A DNA stretch of 64,000 nt from Amoebophrya sp. A120 (taxonomy: Eukaryota > Sar > Dinophyceae > Syndiniales > Amoebophryaceae): positions 10,472,311 through 10,536,310 of the forward strand of contig CAJINV010000001.1 of assembly GCA_905178155.1 (NCBI GenBank), read 5' to 3'. Positions within the stretch are counted from its first letter, which is position 1, and each line of letters opens with the position of its first letter. Under the pieces are notes generated by a model, which had not been told where the DNA came from, made no database searches, and worked only from the letters and a program-made list of their open reading frames with translations. The position numbers were made by a program, and so were the translations under genes. This document shows positions 22,979-32,346 of the stretch, in pieces.

Positions 22979-24727
22979 CGAGAATGACAGCAGGATGTTT
23001 CGTCGGGCAGGGGCGAAAAGGAAAACCAAAAGCTCAAAGTTTTCACGAGGAAGAATTAAGATTTTTTACTTAACTTAGAAAAGGTATAGCTTGCATTTTC
23101 TCGAGAAATAATTAGAAATTTGAATCGATATGCTGTAACTATGTAACTTACGACTCACCTACCTATGTACAGGAAAATATGTTGAATTTGAAACAATTGG
23201 ATACCAAAATTAATTTGAGTAAAAGCGTAATTCCACTTAAGTCCCAGTCAACTCGCATCGTTGTGCTGCGTCATCTTCGAAAAACGTATACGTGATGTTA
23301 GCAACTCTATCATTTGTATCTTTGAGGCTCGAAAAATTGTTCAAAATACTTGTACAAGAAACTCGTTGCTGTACCTGTACGCCAAATAAACTGAAATTAA
23401 TCAGCGAGCGCGACCTACGCGGATCTACTACTTCTAAAGCTTTGCATTGCCCTACACAGTCCGTCTGCAAATCGTTTGCGAAGCACTTCTAGTATCAACT
23501 TATTTCTCTACTCTGTCGGACACCTAACGATCGATACCAATTGTTTTGGCAAACATGTACAACACTTACCTGGCACGCGGCGGAGACTTACGAATGTAAT
23601 AATTGAAAAATTGATTGACAAAAGCAGCTCCACCTCTAACTCTAGTTCCTTCTGCTTACCACAATGTATTGCAGCTATGGTCGCCAGCTTATTGACATTC
23701 ACGCAAAGATGTAAAAAAAGAAGTACGGCATTTCCATTTCCGATTGTGTGTGGGGAGGCCAGAAGATGTTGTTGAGATCGCGAATGATATGTTGAATCAC
23801 TGACGCCTCGGAGAGTTTGTCGATGGACGCCGTTTGATTTTGCCAGGTGCCCTGTAATCGGGTGTGCTTTTTGGCAAAGCTTGTTCTTCGCTAGCTATTC
23901 CCTGCTTGGTAGTCTTGGGTCTTGCTAGAGACGAGCAAGCATGCCAATTCAAAGTTGCCCACTCTTGTCAAACTGCAAATTGCGCACACACCTTTAACGA
24001 GAGATTCCGAAACAAGAAAAATTCAAGCACTCAAATTACCTGCAGCGACTTTCCCGGCGGTGTGCGCTCTCCATTGCACTTCGGTCCTCCAGTAGTATGG
24101 TTAGGTAGAGTTCAACTTCAAGCGTCTAAAAAAGTAGCCAGTGCTTCTCTTTACACCCTTTGTCGGGATGAAGAAATTTCAGCCTATTTGTCGTGTAGGT
24201 AGCACCACTCTCGTACGGATAAGACACAACAGAAACCAATTACCGACCAGGGAGTTCTTTTGTGATTCTTGACAATAAGTAGGATGCTGAAACAGTAAAA
24301 GGCAAACTTTCTTTCACTTTCTACCAAAGCGTCATAATTCTGGATTTTTGGAGGATTGGTGCAACTGACGCATGTGCACCGCTCTTTCTCTTTCAATGTC
24401 GTGAGTATGACAACGTCTAGTAGAGTTCTTTCAGAACAATATTTCCTTGTACAGCTGGTCAATTAACAAGTTAGCTTAACGAGTTTGAGTACGAGTACTA
24501 GCCAATTATATCAAAAACGAAAGGAATCTTCCTATGTTTCCTCTGGCACCACGCGGAAGTGGTAGTGGAAGAGGTTCATTTTGATCGTTCTTGGAAATAT
24601 ACGAACTTGGTGCAACGTACCACACAAATCAACCGATAGTAGTTTTTGCTTGGCGCGGAGAAAATTAAAGTTGCATTTGATTGCTTTTTACACGCGGGTG
24701 GACGAGGTTGTTTCTTAGACGTCGACC
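22979..24727. other. Intergenic region between the OS-9-like gene and the first PP2C
   Basis: About 1.75 kb of AT-rich sequence without a recognisable gene or repeat. Open frames up to 112 codons (23864-24202) carry no known motif and have no supporting context. Confidence 0.5.
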
Positions 24728-26719
24728 ATGGCAGCAGCTGGACCAGAATGTATAACAAGCGGGCCCACATGGGTGAAGCGCTTTCCCGGCGTTCCCGCAA
24801 CAGTTACACTCCATACGGTGATCGGGGGAAGGAAAAGCCAGGTACGGATCGTCCTAGAACAGCATGAAGAATCGCCGTGGCCGACAGCAAGCGGAAACCT
24901 TAACTTGTTCTCCGAAACATTTTCATTTATGCATTCAACTTAATATTCAGCATGATTTCCTTTAACTTTTTCATTTTCGCACGAATATCAATCTCACAGG
25001 AAGACCGATTTGTGGTGTGTCCCAAAGTGGCGCCACATTTGGAGAATGCGGCTTTTTTCGGTGTTTTTGACGGCACAGTGGGTGACTTCGCGAGCAATAA
25101 CGTAAAAGACATCGTGGTGCCAATGCTGCGGTCCACTCCAGAATACAAGCAGGTTTGAGAATTTTTCCTGGTTGTTTGTATGTCGCGATCATGCTTTGTG
25201 CACATGCAAAAATGTAAAATAGTAATGGTACAATGAGATGAATCATACGAATGCATACGCATGCACAAAGTGTTCCCGGACATGCTTGTTCTGCTTGATG
25301 CATCTTCATTTGCATGACGACACTGATCCCAAAGCCAAACATGATGAAACGCAGTTGGAGAACGCAACGGACGTTGTGAATCACGAGGAAGCAGTGGACC
25401 TGTTGAAGCGGAGTATGCGAAAAATGTATCACCGAAGTGACGAGGAGTTGCTGCGGCGGTGTGGGGAAAATGAAAAACACTACGCTGCCAGCACGTCTGT
25501 GACCCTACTGCTGTGGCAGGACCACATCTGCGTCGGTCACCTGGGGGACTCCCGCATCTGCTTAATCTACGTGACGGACGAGAACCTGAAACAAATCAAG
25601 GGCGTGCCTGCCGTACCCTCGTCGGACACCGATGCGCAGTCGGAAAACAGCAATCCAGTGCAACAGTCAGGCGACGAAAAGACCGGGGTAGCCAAAACAG
25701 GTAGGTCTTTTTTATGAATCGTTCTTGTTTCTCCGTAAGCTTTGAAGAATCCAGTTTCCATTTTCGTCAACTGAGAAGTGGAGGTCGCACAAAGGTTAAG
25801 GTTCATGATGGCATGGTTCAAAAACCAAATGGAGCTGTGTTTCGAAAGGTTTCTCGTAGATGCTGCGAAGGCGATGTGGAACTATTAAGTAGACGTCGAT
25901 TCTTTTTACACTTGTTGCACCGAATAAATCGCAGGTAGCAAGGAGGGTGTAGGTTACGTGGTGGACGCGCGATTTGCTGCGAGCGGGTCAATAAGAACGG
26001 ATAGCATCCCGGCAAGCAAAGTCGATGAGTTAGTGGAAGGCAACTTTGTCACCCAGGACCATAAGCCGGACCAGGCAGAGGAGAGGGCCAGAATCGAAGC
26101 TGCCGGAGGCAGCGTAGAATATTTGCATAACCACCAGGTACGACTCATGTTGAGCTTTCTCTTTTATTCCATTCATGACCATGATGATGTTCCCATGATC
26201 ATAGTGGTAAGCTGTCACAGGTGAAGATGGTCATTGTGTCTCCATCATGAAGACCAACAAGATAGAGACACTTGCATTGCTTAGATCGTTGCCACTGCTG
26301 TAGTTGCAGGGGGAGAAGTTACTTGTTTCAGTCTCCCGCGACAAAAAATAAAACAGAACAAGCCCTTCATACGCGGTGGTGATTTTCAGCAGAGAAAAAT
26401 GTTAGGCGAGTCTCCCATGCAGCTGCAGTACTCCCGCGCTTTCGGGGGCAAGGATTTGAAACCCTTCGGTCTGATCGGCGACCCCACCGTGAACTGCACC
26501 AAGCGGGAGCGGCAATTTGCAGGATTCGTGCTGGCCAGTGACGGGCTCTGGGACGTGATGACGGCGGACGTGGCCGCCCGGGTTTCCATGAAGGCCTGGC
26601 TGGAGGGAAAAAACCCGTCCGAGGCCCTGGTCAACGCCGCCCTGCACGGCAGCTGTGACAACATCACCGCGGTCTGCGTGATGTACGATACCATTGCGGG
26701 GGAACGCCCCTCCAGTTAG
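24728..26719 (+). CDS. PP2C-type Ser/Thr protein phosphatase (381 aa)
   Basis: Metal-dependent phosphatase removing phosphate from Ser/Thr of proteins. Five exons, 24728-24841, 25000-25152, 25355-25700, 25935-26137 and 26390-26719, are all joined by GT-AG introns with matching phase. PP2C motifs appear in order: GGRKSQEDRF (first metal-binding acidic residues), FFGVFDGTVGDFAS (the usual DGHGG is DGTVGD, keeping the metal-binding Asp-Gly), STSVTLLLW, VGHLGDSRICL, TQDHKPD with RIEAAGG, SRAFGG, ASDGLWDVM and CDNITAVCV (last metal-binding Asp). The length is close to a bare catalytic domain, with no signal peptide or membrane segment. The ATG context is CGACCATGG. The last exon could start 3 nt later (26393) because two consecutive AGs occur. 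No introner is present. The substrate is unknown. Confidence 0.92.
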
Positions 26720-27959
26720 AAGGAATCTACGTGGCGGATGGTGTACGATGAAATTGGTAAAAGAAAAATAAACTTCAGATGCCATAAGGAAGAAAAAGTA
26801 CTCGTACACACATGTTGATCTTCCTGAACCTGAGCCCCCACCCCGTTTTTGACTTACAAGAGCGTGAACGTCACTTATAATCGAACGGAAGCCCCCCGGC
26901 GCTCATAGAGCTTGTCGTGATCCTAAAAGTAAGAACTAACATACGCCGTTTTTTCATCACGCCAAAGATCACAGTCATGACCCCTTGTTCATTTCCAGCA
27001 CGACGTCATGATTACCTAAAAGAGCATCTAGATCGCTTTTTTGTGAAGTTGTAATAGTCACTGTCACACTACGATAGCATTGATTCATCTATTTTTCGAC
27101 CAAAAAGATGTAGTACTGATTTTTTCTTCTTCAAGCTTCAAACGCCTTTACTTTTACGATATGTCATTCACTGTGTTATATACGATATTGGTTGGTTGTA
27201 CTCTGCGAAAATAGACAGCACCCGAAATAGATATGTTTTCTGGTGTCAATCTCAAGCTCTTGCGCCAGAGAGTCATAGTTACATGGTCGGGGCTTGTTGA
27301 CCTCTCGATTTCTTTTTTTTTACAAGTCGATGTTACAATTTTCCCATGCGAGACCACAAGAAGTTACTTTGCACGCACGATTTTTTTGTCCGGCTAGTCC
27401 GACTATGGCTAGGGATTTCTTGTCAGGCTACGCATGCAGCCGTGAGCATTGGTATCACAAAAACGAGCGGGCCGTGTGCGTTTCCGCCTTTTTTTACACC
27501 AGGAGACGGACAGACTTTATTTTTAGAACAACTTGTACCGTATTGGTCAATAGTATTAGCCACTTTTTGTGCAACGGTTTCGCCGTGGTAACGTTAACGG
27601 ATAGAAAGGCAGACTACCTCGAGGAACTTTTGATAATGAACTCAAGCGAGCATACTGACACATTACCGAAGTTGTAATTGGAGTCTCTCGCTCAACGTCG
27701 ACCTGCATTGAATCCCAAGCGAGCGACGTTGGTTTGGATTCAAAATCTTCCTAGAAGACGCAGACGCAGGCACTTTCTCAGCCACTGACAAGGGCAAGCT
27801 TCATCAATCTCCAAAAGTATGAAGGAACTAAAGAGTCAAATCTTGTTCAACTTTTCTTTGTGTTCAAGCCATTCTAGGGAGAGTCGGGCGAGACATCTAC
27901 CGAGCAGCGTGACAGCATCTTCACGCAGATACGCAGGCGGGCAGGTTCGTTTCAGCTGT
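26720..27959. other. Intergenic region after the first PP2C
   Basis: No gene recognised. An open frame at 27294-27677 (127 codons) is Cys/Phe/Arg-rich, has no motif and lies in sequence without an obvious coding character. The GC content rises sharply toward the end as the GC-rich block begins. Confidence 0.5.
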
Positions 27960-28911
27960 GACGCGCGGCCCATCAAGTCCCGGAGAACGTAGCGGCGCGG
28001 GTGTTGGCCATTGTGTTTTCCGCATCTGGCGGGTGCGGGAACCGGATAAATTTCGCGCGCCCACGCGCCCCGCGCGGGTAGCGCTTCGGGCGCATCTCGC
28101 CCGCGCCCGCCCGCCTTCCTGCTTGCCAAGGGGGGCGTCTTTTGTTTCTGTGCCGGGGCAGTTGGCCCCGGCCGATGAGCATCCTGGCGCAACACGAAGG
28201 CACGCCGGAGCCGCCGGCGCCACGCTTCCAGACAGGCTCGCTGCATTCCCCATCCGGATCAGAAACGCGGCGGCGGCTGGCCATGTTGAAGGACCCCGCG
28301 CCGCCCCGTCGCGCTATCTATATCTTCTAGCTGTGGCCTCTGTGCCGCGCGGCTGCCTGGCCCGCCCCCGCGGCCCGGCGCTAGCAACCGGGCCGGGGGG
28401 CGGCGGGGGCCCCGGTGCCCCTACGCGGCGCCCACGGTATTTCCCCCGGCCGGGCCCTTTGGGCCGCCGGTCCGCCGCGGCGGGCGAGGCCCCGAGCGGA
28501 GGGGCCGCCCCCCCGGGCTATTGTAGCCGCAGCGGGAGCGGGGGGGCGGGGGGCGCGGAGCCGTCCCCTTGGCCGCCCCCGCGCTGCGCGCGCCGCCGGC
28601 CGGGGGCGTAGGTACGAACGGGGGGCCAGGGGGGCGGGCGGTATTTGTTCCGGCCGAGGGCCCTCCTTCGCATGTCAATGTCTCCGAGGAACGGCATCGG
28701 GGCGAGCGGGCGAAGGGATGAAAGCGCGGGCGCGCGCCGCGAGTTTGGCGCGGGCCCGCGCCACGCACGCAAGGCAATCGGGCAGGGTCGCCGGGCCCAT
28801 GATGGCGCCCGCCGGTCGGCGCTAGCTTCGCCGGGTGGCCCGCCCCCCTTATCTCTTGCCCGCCGGCCACCGGGGATGGGAGGGTCCCGGGATCTGGCTC
28901 GCCGGCATGGC
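27960..28911. other. Strongly GC-rich block left of the inverted-repeat element
   Basis: Visibly much richer in G and C than neighbouring DNA, with runs such as GGGCCGGGGGGCGGCGGGGG. Long open frames occur on both strands (for example 27958-28611), but they are an expected by-product of few AT-rich stop codons and consist mostly of Ala, Arg, Gly and Pro. No real gene is supported. A similar GC-rich patch continues at 31593-32040 on the other side of the element. Confidence 0.6.
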
Positions 28912-29027
28912 GGAAGTTACAACCATAACGGGGGGTCTACTCATCGGCTTCAGAACTTTTTGAAAACTTTTCGAAAACTTTTGAAAACAGAGAAAAGCGA
29001 TGACGCGAAACCACCAAGGTCCGACGC

Positions 29028-29168
29028 CCTTTTTTGGCGGCGTGCCGTCGTGTTTCGTGGTCATATATGCTGACCGATAAAAGGCGCGCGCGCTGCCGTC
29101 GGTCACACGTGAGCCACGGGCGGAATACTCTCCGCAGACTTGTAATCTCTTGCGCGCTTGAACAGCGT
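29028..29168 (+). repeat. Internal repeat A, copy 1
   Basis: About 140 bp, including CATATATGCTGACCGATAAA and a GGCGCGCGCGCTGCCGTCGG core, recur at 29745-29885 in the same orientation with moderate divergence. Both copies lie inside the 2.67-kb element. Confidence 0.85.
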
Positions 29169-29363
29169 CGCGCGCCGCCCAAACAGGGCCGCGTCCTTGA
29201 TATATGTAGTCACGCATGACAAGGCTTTGATCCACCCCTTCGCGTTTCGCCTAGGGACAAACGCACTCGGTTGGCCGTGCTGTTTATTTGACCGCGGGAC
29301 AAACGCACTTGGGTGGCCACCCCCCCACCCGGGGCCAGCCCTCCTCCTTTTCGCCTGGCAGGG

Positions 29364-29442
29364 TCTAGGGTTTAGGGCTTGGCCCTCCTCCTTTTCGCAG
29401 GGCTTGGGTTTTGGTTTAGGGTTTGGGGCTTAGGGCCTAGGG
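29364..29442 (+). repeat. Degenerate TTTAGGG-like (telomere-type) repeats
   Basis: Two clusters, 29364-29379 and 29413-29442, are built from CTAGGG, TTTAGGG, TTTGGGG and TTAGGG units. TTTAGGG is the telomere repeat reported for dinoflagellates and plants, so this looks like an interstitial, decayed telomeric patch. Two tandem copies of a GGGACAAACGCACT unit precede it (about 29251-29312). Confidence 0.6.
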
Positions 29443-29744
29443 CCTCGGTTCTCAGGCGCAGCGCGCCGGCCTTGAGAGGCGTGTCTGGAGAGGTCCAGGG
29501 GGTGCGCCCCTGCGCCGCGTTGCGTACGTTTGTAAACTCCACAAGAAAAAGCGGCGCAGCCGAAGAAGCAAGCTCTGACTTCTGTTACCTTTTTGGCGCC
29601 TGTGCTGACCCCAGGCACGGCGGCACGCCGCCAGAAAGGAGCGAGAATGCTGAGTCTTCAAAAAGTACAAAAGAAGCGCTACCCAGACACGAAGCAGGGT
29701 GGCACTGCCTGCGAAATAGGCAAAGCTCACGGCTCAGGTTTTGT

Positions 29745-29885
29745 AGTCTTTTTGGCGCCGTGCCGTCGCGTTTCGTGGTCATATACGCTGACCGATAAAA
29801 GGCGCGCGCGCTGCCGTCGGTCACACGTGAATCGCGGGCGGAATCCCCTCAGCAGATTTTTAATTTATTACGCGTTTGAACGGCG
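29745..29885 (+). repeat. Internal repeat A, copy 2
   Basis: Direct repeat of 29028-29168. It shares the GACCGATAAAAGGCGCGCGC core and the following GTCGGTCACACGTGA stretch. Confidence 0.85.
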
Positions 29886-29889
29886 TGCC

Positions 29890-30480
29890 GTCCTGTTTCG
29901 TGATAGGTTTGGACCCCGGAGCCGGGGCGAAAAGTTGTATACTTTACATGCGACGAATAACGTGGGCGGTAACGTTATCCACGGCGGCACCGCGTAGGCA
30001 AAAAAGCGCGCTTTTTCAACTTTTGCTCGAATTCTGAGGCAAAACACGACCTGAGCGCCCATTTTGAAAAGTTTTTTTTTTGCACTTTTGGGCTATATGT
30101 GAAAAACCAAAACCGATGGCATGATGCCGCTTTTCTGGTCCTCGAAAAAACGAATCCCGAGCTAATTCCCGAAAAAAAAAACTTTTAAAAAACTTTTTAA
30201 AAACTTTCTTTTGGGGCACCAAAATCGTGCCGGTTTCAAGCAGAATCCGCCGCGGGGAGCTTCAAGAAGGGAGGCCAGAAAAAAAGTTTTTTCGGGGTTT
30301 TTTCGGGCTCGTTTCGGGCTCACCGAAATAGCACAGCAAAAAAGTCGCACTTTTTGGCCTCCGCCGTACCACCGTGCCAAAGTCAGCATTGCTCCAGCGC
30401 CGATGGTATGCTGGTGGTGTTTTTTTGTTATGTTTTGCCAATGCCGGCGCTTTTGCGTCTGAGTCAAGCTTTTGGGTTTT
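29890..30480 (+). repeat. Internal repeat B, copy 1 (~590 bp)
   Basis: Starts around TTCGTGATAGGTTTGGACCC. It shares an ordered series of words with the copy at about 30611-31220: TCTGAGGCAA, GGGGCACCAAAA, GGGGAGCTTC, TTTCGGGCTCACCGA and GCCAATGCCGGC. Divergence is substantial but colinear, so this is an old tandem duplication inside the element. Confidence 0.85.
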
Positions 30481-30610
30481 TTGGTAGTGCAAATAGCTTG
30501 GGCGATGACGGAAAAGCTAGAAGTTGAGTTTAGTGCTAGACTCTGGAAGAGCTGGAGTCGGAGTATGATACTGGATCACGGGGCATCGCTACACTTATTT
30601 CTCGGCTTGA

Positions 30611-31220
30611 TTTCGTGATCATAGGTTTGGACCCGGAGCCGGGGTGGGCAACTGTATACTTTTTTACATGCGAAGAATACCGCTGGCGGTAGCATTATCT
30701 ATGCACGGCGGCGCGGCGTAGGGTAAAACGCGCGAGCTCTCGACTTTTGCTCAAATTCTGAGGCAAGGCGCGACCTTTGCGCCCATTTCAAAAAGTTTGC
30801 TTTGCGCTTTTTCGCTATATCTGGAAAATCAGAAGAAACCGACAGCATGGCGCCACTTTCCTGACCTTCAAAAAAAAACTCCCGAGCTGATTCTGGAAAA
30901 AAAAACTGCTGGAAAACTTTCCAAAAGCTTGCACATGGGGCACCAAAACGGTGCCGGATTCAAGCAGAAGCAGCAGCGGGGAGCTTCGGGAAGGGCGGCC
31001 AGATAAAAAGTTTTTTCGGGTTCGTTTCGGGCTCACCGAGGTAGCACTGTAAGAGCTTGCATTTTTTGGCCTCCACCATACCGCCGTGCCAAAATCAGCA
31101 CTGTTCCGGCGCCGCTGTTAATTATGTTGGTGGTGTTTTTTGTTATGTTTCGCCAATGCCGGCACTTTTGCGATGGAGGGGGTTCGCTGAGTCAAGCTGT
31201 TGGGGTTTTTGATGTTTGGC
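30611..31220 (+). repeat. Internal repeat B, copy 2 (~610 bp)
   Basis: Colinear, diverged copy of 29890-30480 in the same orientation. It begins near TTCGTGATCATAGGTTTGG and ends after GTCAAGCTGTTGGGGTTTTT. Confidence 0.85.
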
Positions 31221-31592
31221 CTCCCTCTTTGATACTATCTACGAACAGAAAGCAAATCTTTTCGGTCTTTTGCCTTGACCAGGAAGCCCGCCGGTGTTGC
31301 AGGCTGAGCCACCAAGCTCGGCGCTGCCTCAACCTTCTCAGGTTCGGGCGTTTTTCACTGCGGCGGAGTGCGCAAACTGGGCACCCACGAAAAGCGCGGG
31401 ACCCCATCGGTCACACTGGAACCGCGATGGCATGCTGGGGCTCGATCTCGTGTTGGCCGTGCAGTCATTGGCCACGAAGTTGCGCGGCAGCTTCTTTGAC
31501 GAGCAGGCCGGCGGGAAATTCAAAGTCTTCGAAAAGTTTTTGAAAAGTTCTGCAAAGTTTAGCACAGACCCCCCGTTATGGTTGTAAGGAAG

Positions 31593-32346
31593 GAGCAATC
31601 AAGCAGGGTTGGGAGGAGGTGGGCCGGCCGCGCCTTTTGTTGGTTCTCCAGTCCACGCCCACCCGGCCTATTTACCCGCGGCCATATCTATGCTGGCCCG
31701 CCGTTTTTGCGTCTCCCCCCGGCGCTTGCGTTTTTTTTTCGGCGTTCGCGCCGGGGGCAGAAGGCGCGGGCGCGGCAGACTCATTGGCAGCCCCAGTTGG
31801 TTTTGGTTTTCTTGCGTGCGCGCGCCGCCCTCTTTGCCCGTCGCCCCGCCCCGCCGGAATGTTGGCAGGCTGGCTATCTCGCAGGCCATGGCATGTTCAA
31901 ATGGCATGTGGGCCTCTTCGCTGTTTTCGGATCAGCCAGCACCAGCAGACGGCTGCGCATTACTATTTACGCAAGGAGAAAAGCTAGCCAGCCGACCCGG
32001 TGGCCTTCGTCCGCGCTCCTCTATCTTACGGCTGTGTTCTATGTACTAGCAACCGTGACATGTCCATTCGCATAGCTTGTCTGTTTTGGTATTGGTGTTA
32101 CGACTCTGGTATTGGTTCGGCATACCAGCGGTTGCGCAAATGCAGGCGCGTAGCCTTTCTTTGTTTCATTCCTTCGTTCCCAATAACTCGGACTTTGAGT
32201 ATGATCTCGTTTGAGATGTGCAAACCCAGAAGACGCAAGGCGCTATTGTAGGTCAAGTGAAGCCAGCAGGTCCTCTGCACGAATCAGATGTTGATCGACA
32301 ACATGTATCGAACAATGGAAAACCTCAAAAACTTCCCGTTTGCAAA
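31593..32346. other. GC-rich flank and 5' region of the RAP gene
   Basis: 31593-32040 is GC-rich with a poly-T run and no supported gene. Open frames here (31578-32075) are compositional. From about 32050 the composition returns to normal and should contain the 5' untranslated region of the RAP gene. A segment near 32016-32060 vaguely resembles 28308-28390 (CTAGCAACCG and CTGTG words), too weak to call a repeat. Confidence 0.45.

Larger units (their letters stand above)
28917..31587. mobile_element. 2.67-kb element with terminal inverted repeats and 5-bp duplication
   Basis: The left end (28917-28938) and right end (31566-31587) are perfect 22-bp inverted copies beginning TTACAACCATAACGGGGGG. 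The match continues imperfectly for about 60 bp through AAAACTTTTCGAAAACTTTT-like sequence. Both sides are flanked by the direct repeat GGAAG (28912-28916 and 31588-31592), the footprint of a cut-and-paste insertion. Inside are two pairs of direct repeats and a degenerate telomere-like patch. No transposase was recognised, so it is probably non-autonomous or decayed. Confidence 0.85.

Noticed and set aside
27294-27677. 127-codon frame between the PP2C and the GC-rich block
   Set aside because: No motif, biased to Phe, Cys and Arg, and no good start context or conserved look.
27958-28611. 217-codon frame in the GC-rich block
   Set aside because: Composed of Ala, Arg, Gly and Pro with open frames on both strands in most phases. 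This is explained by GC content alone.
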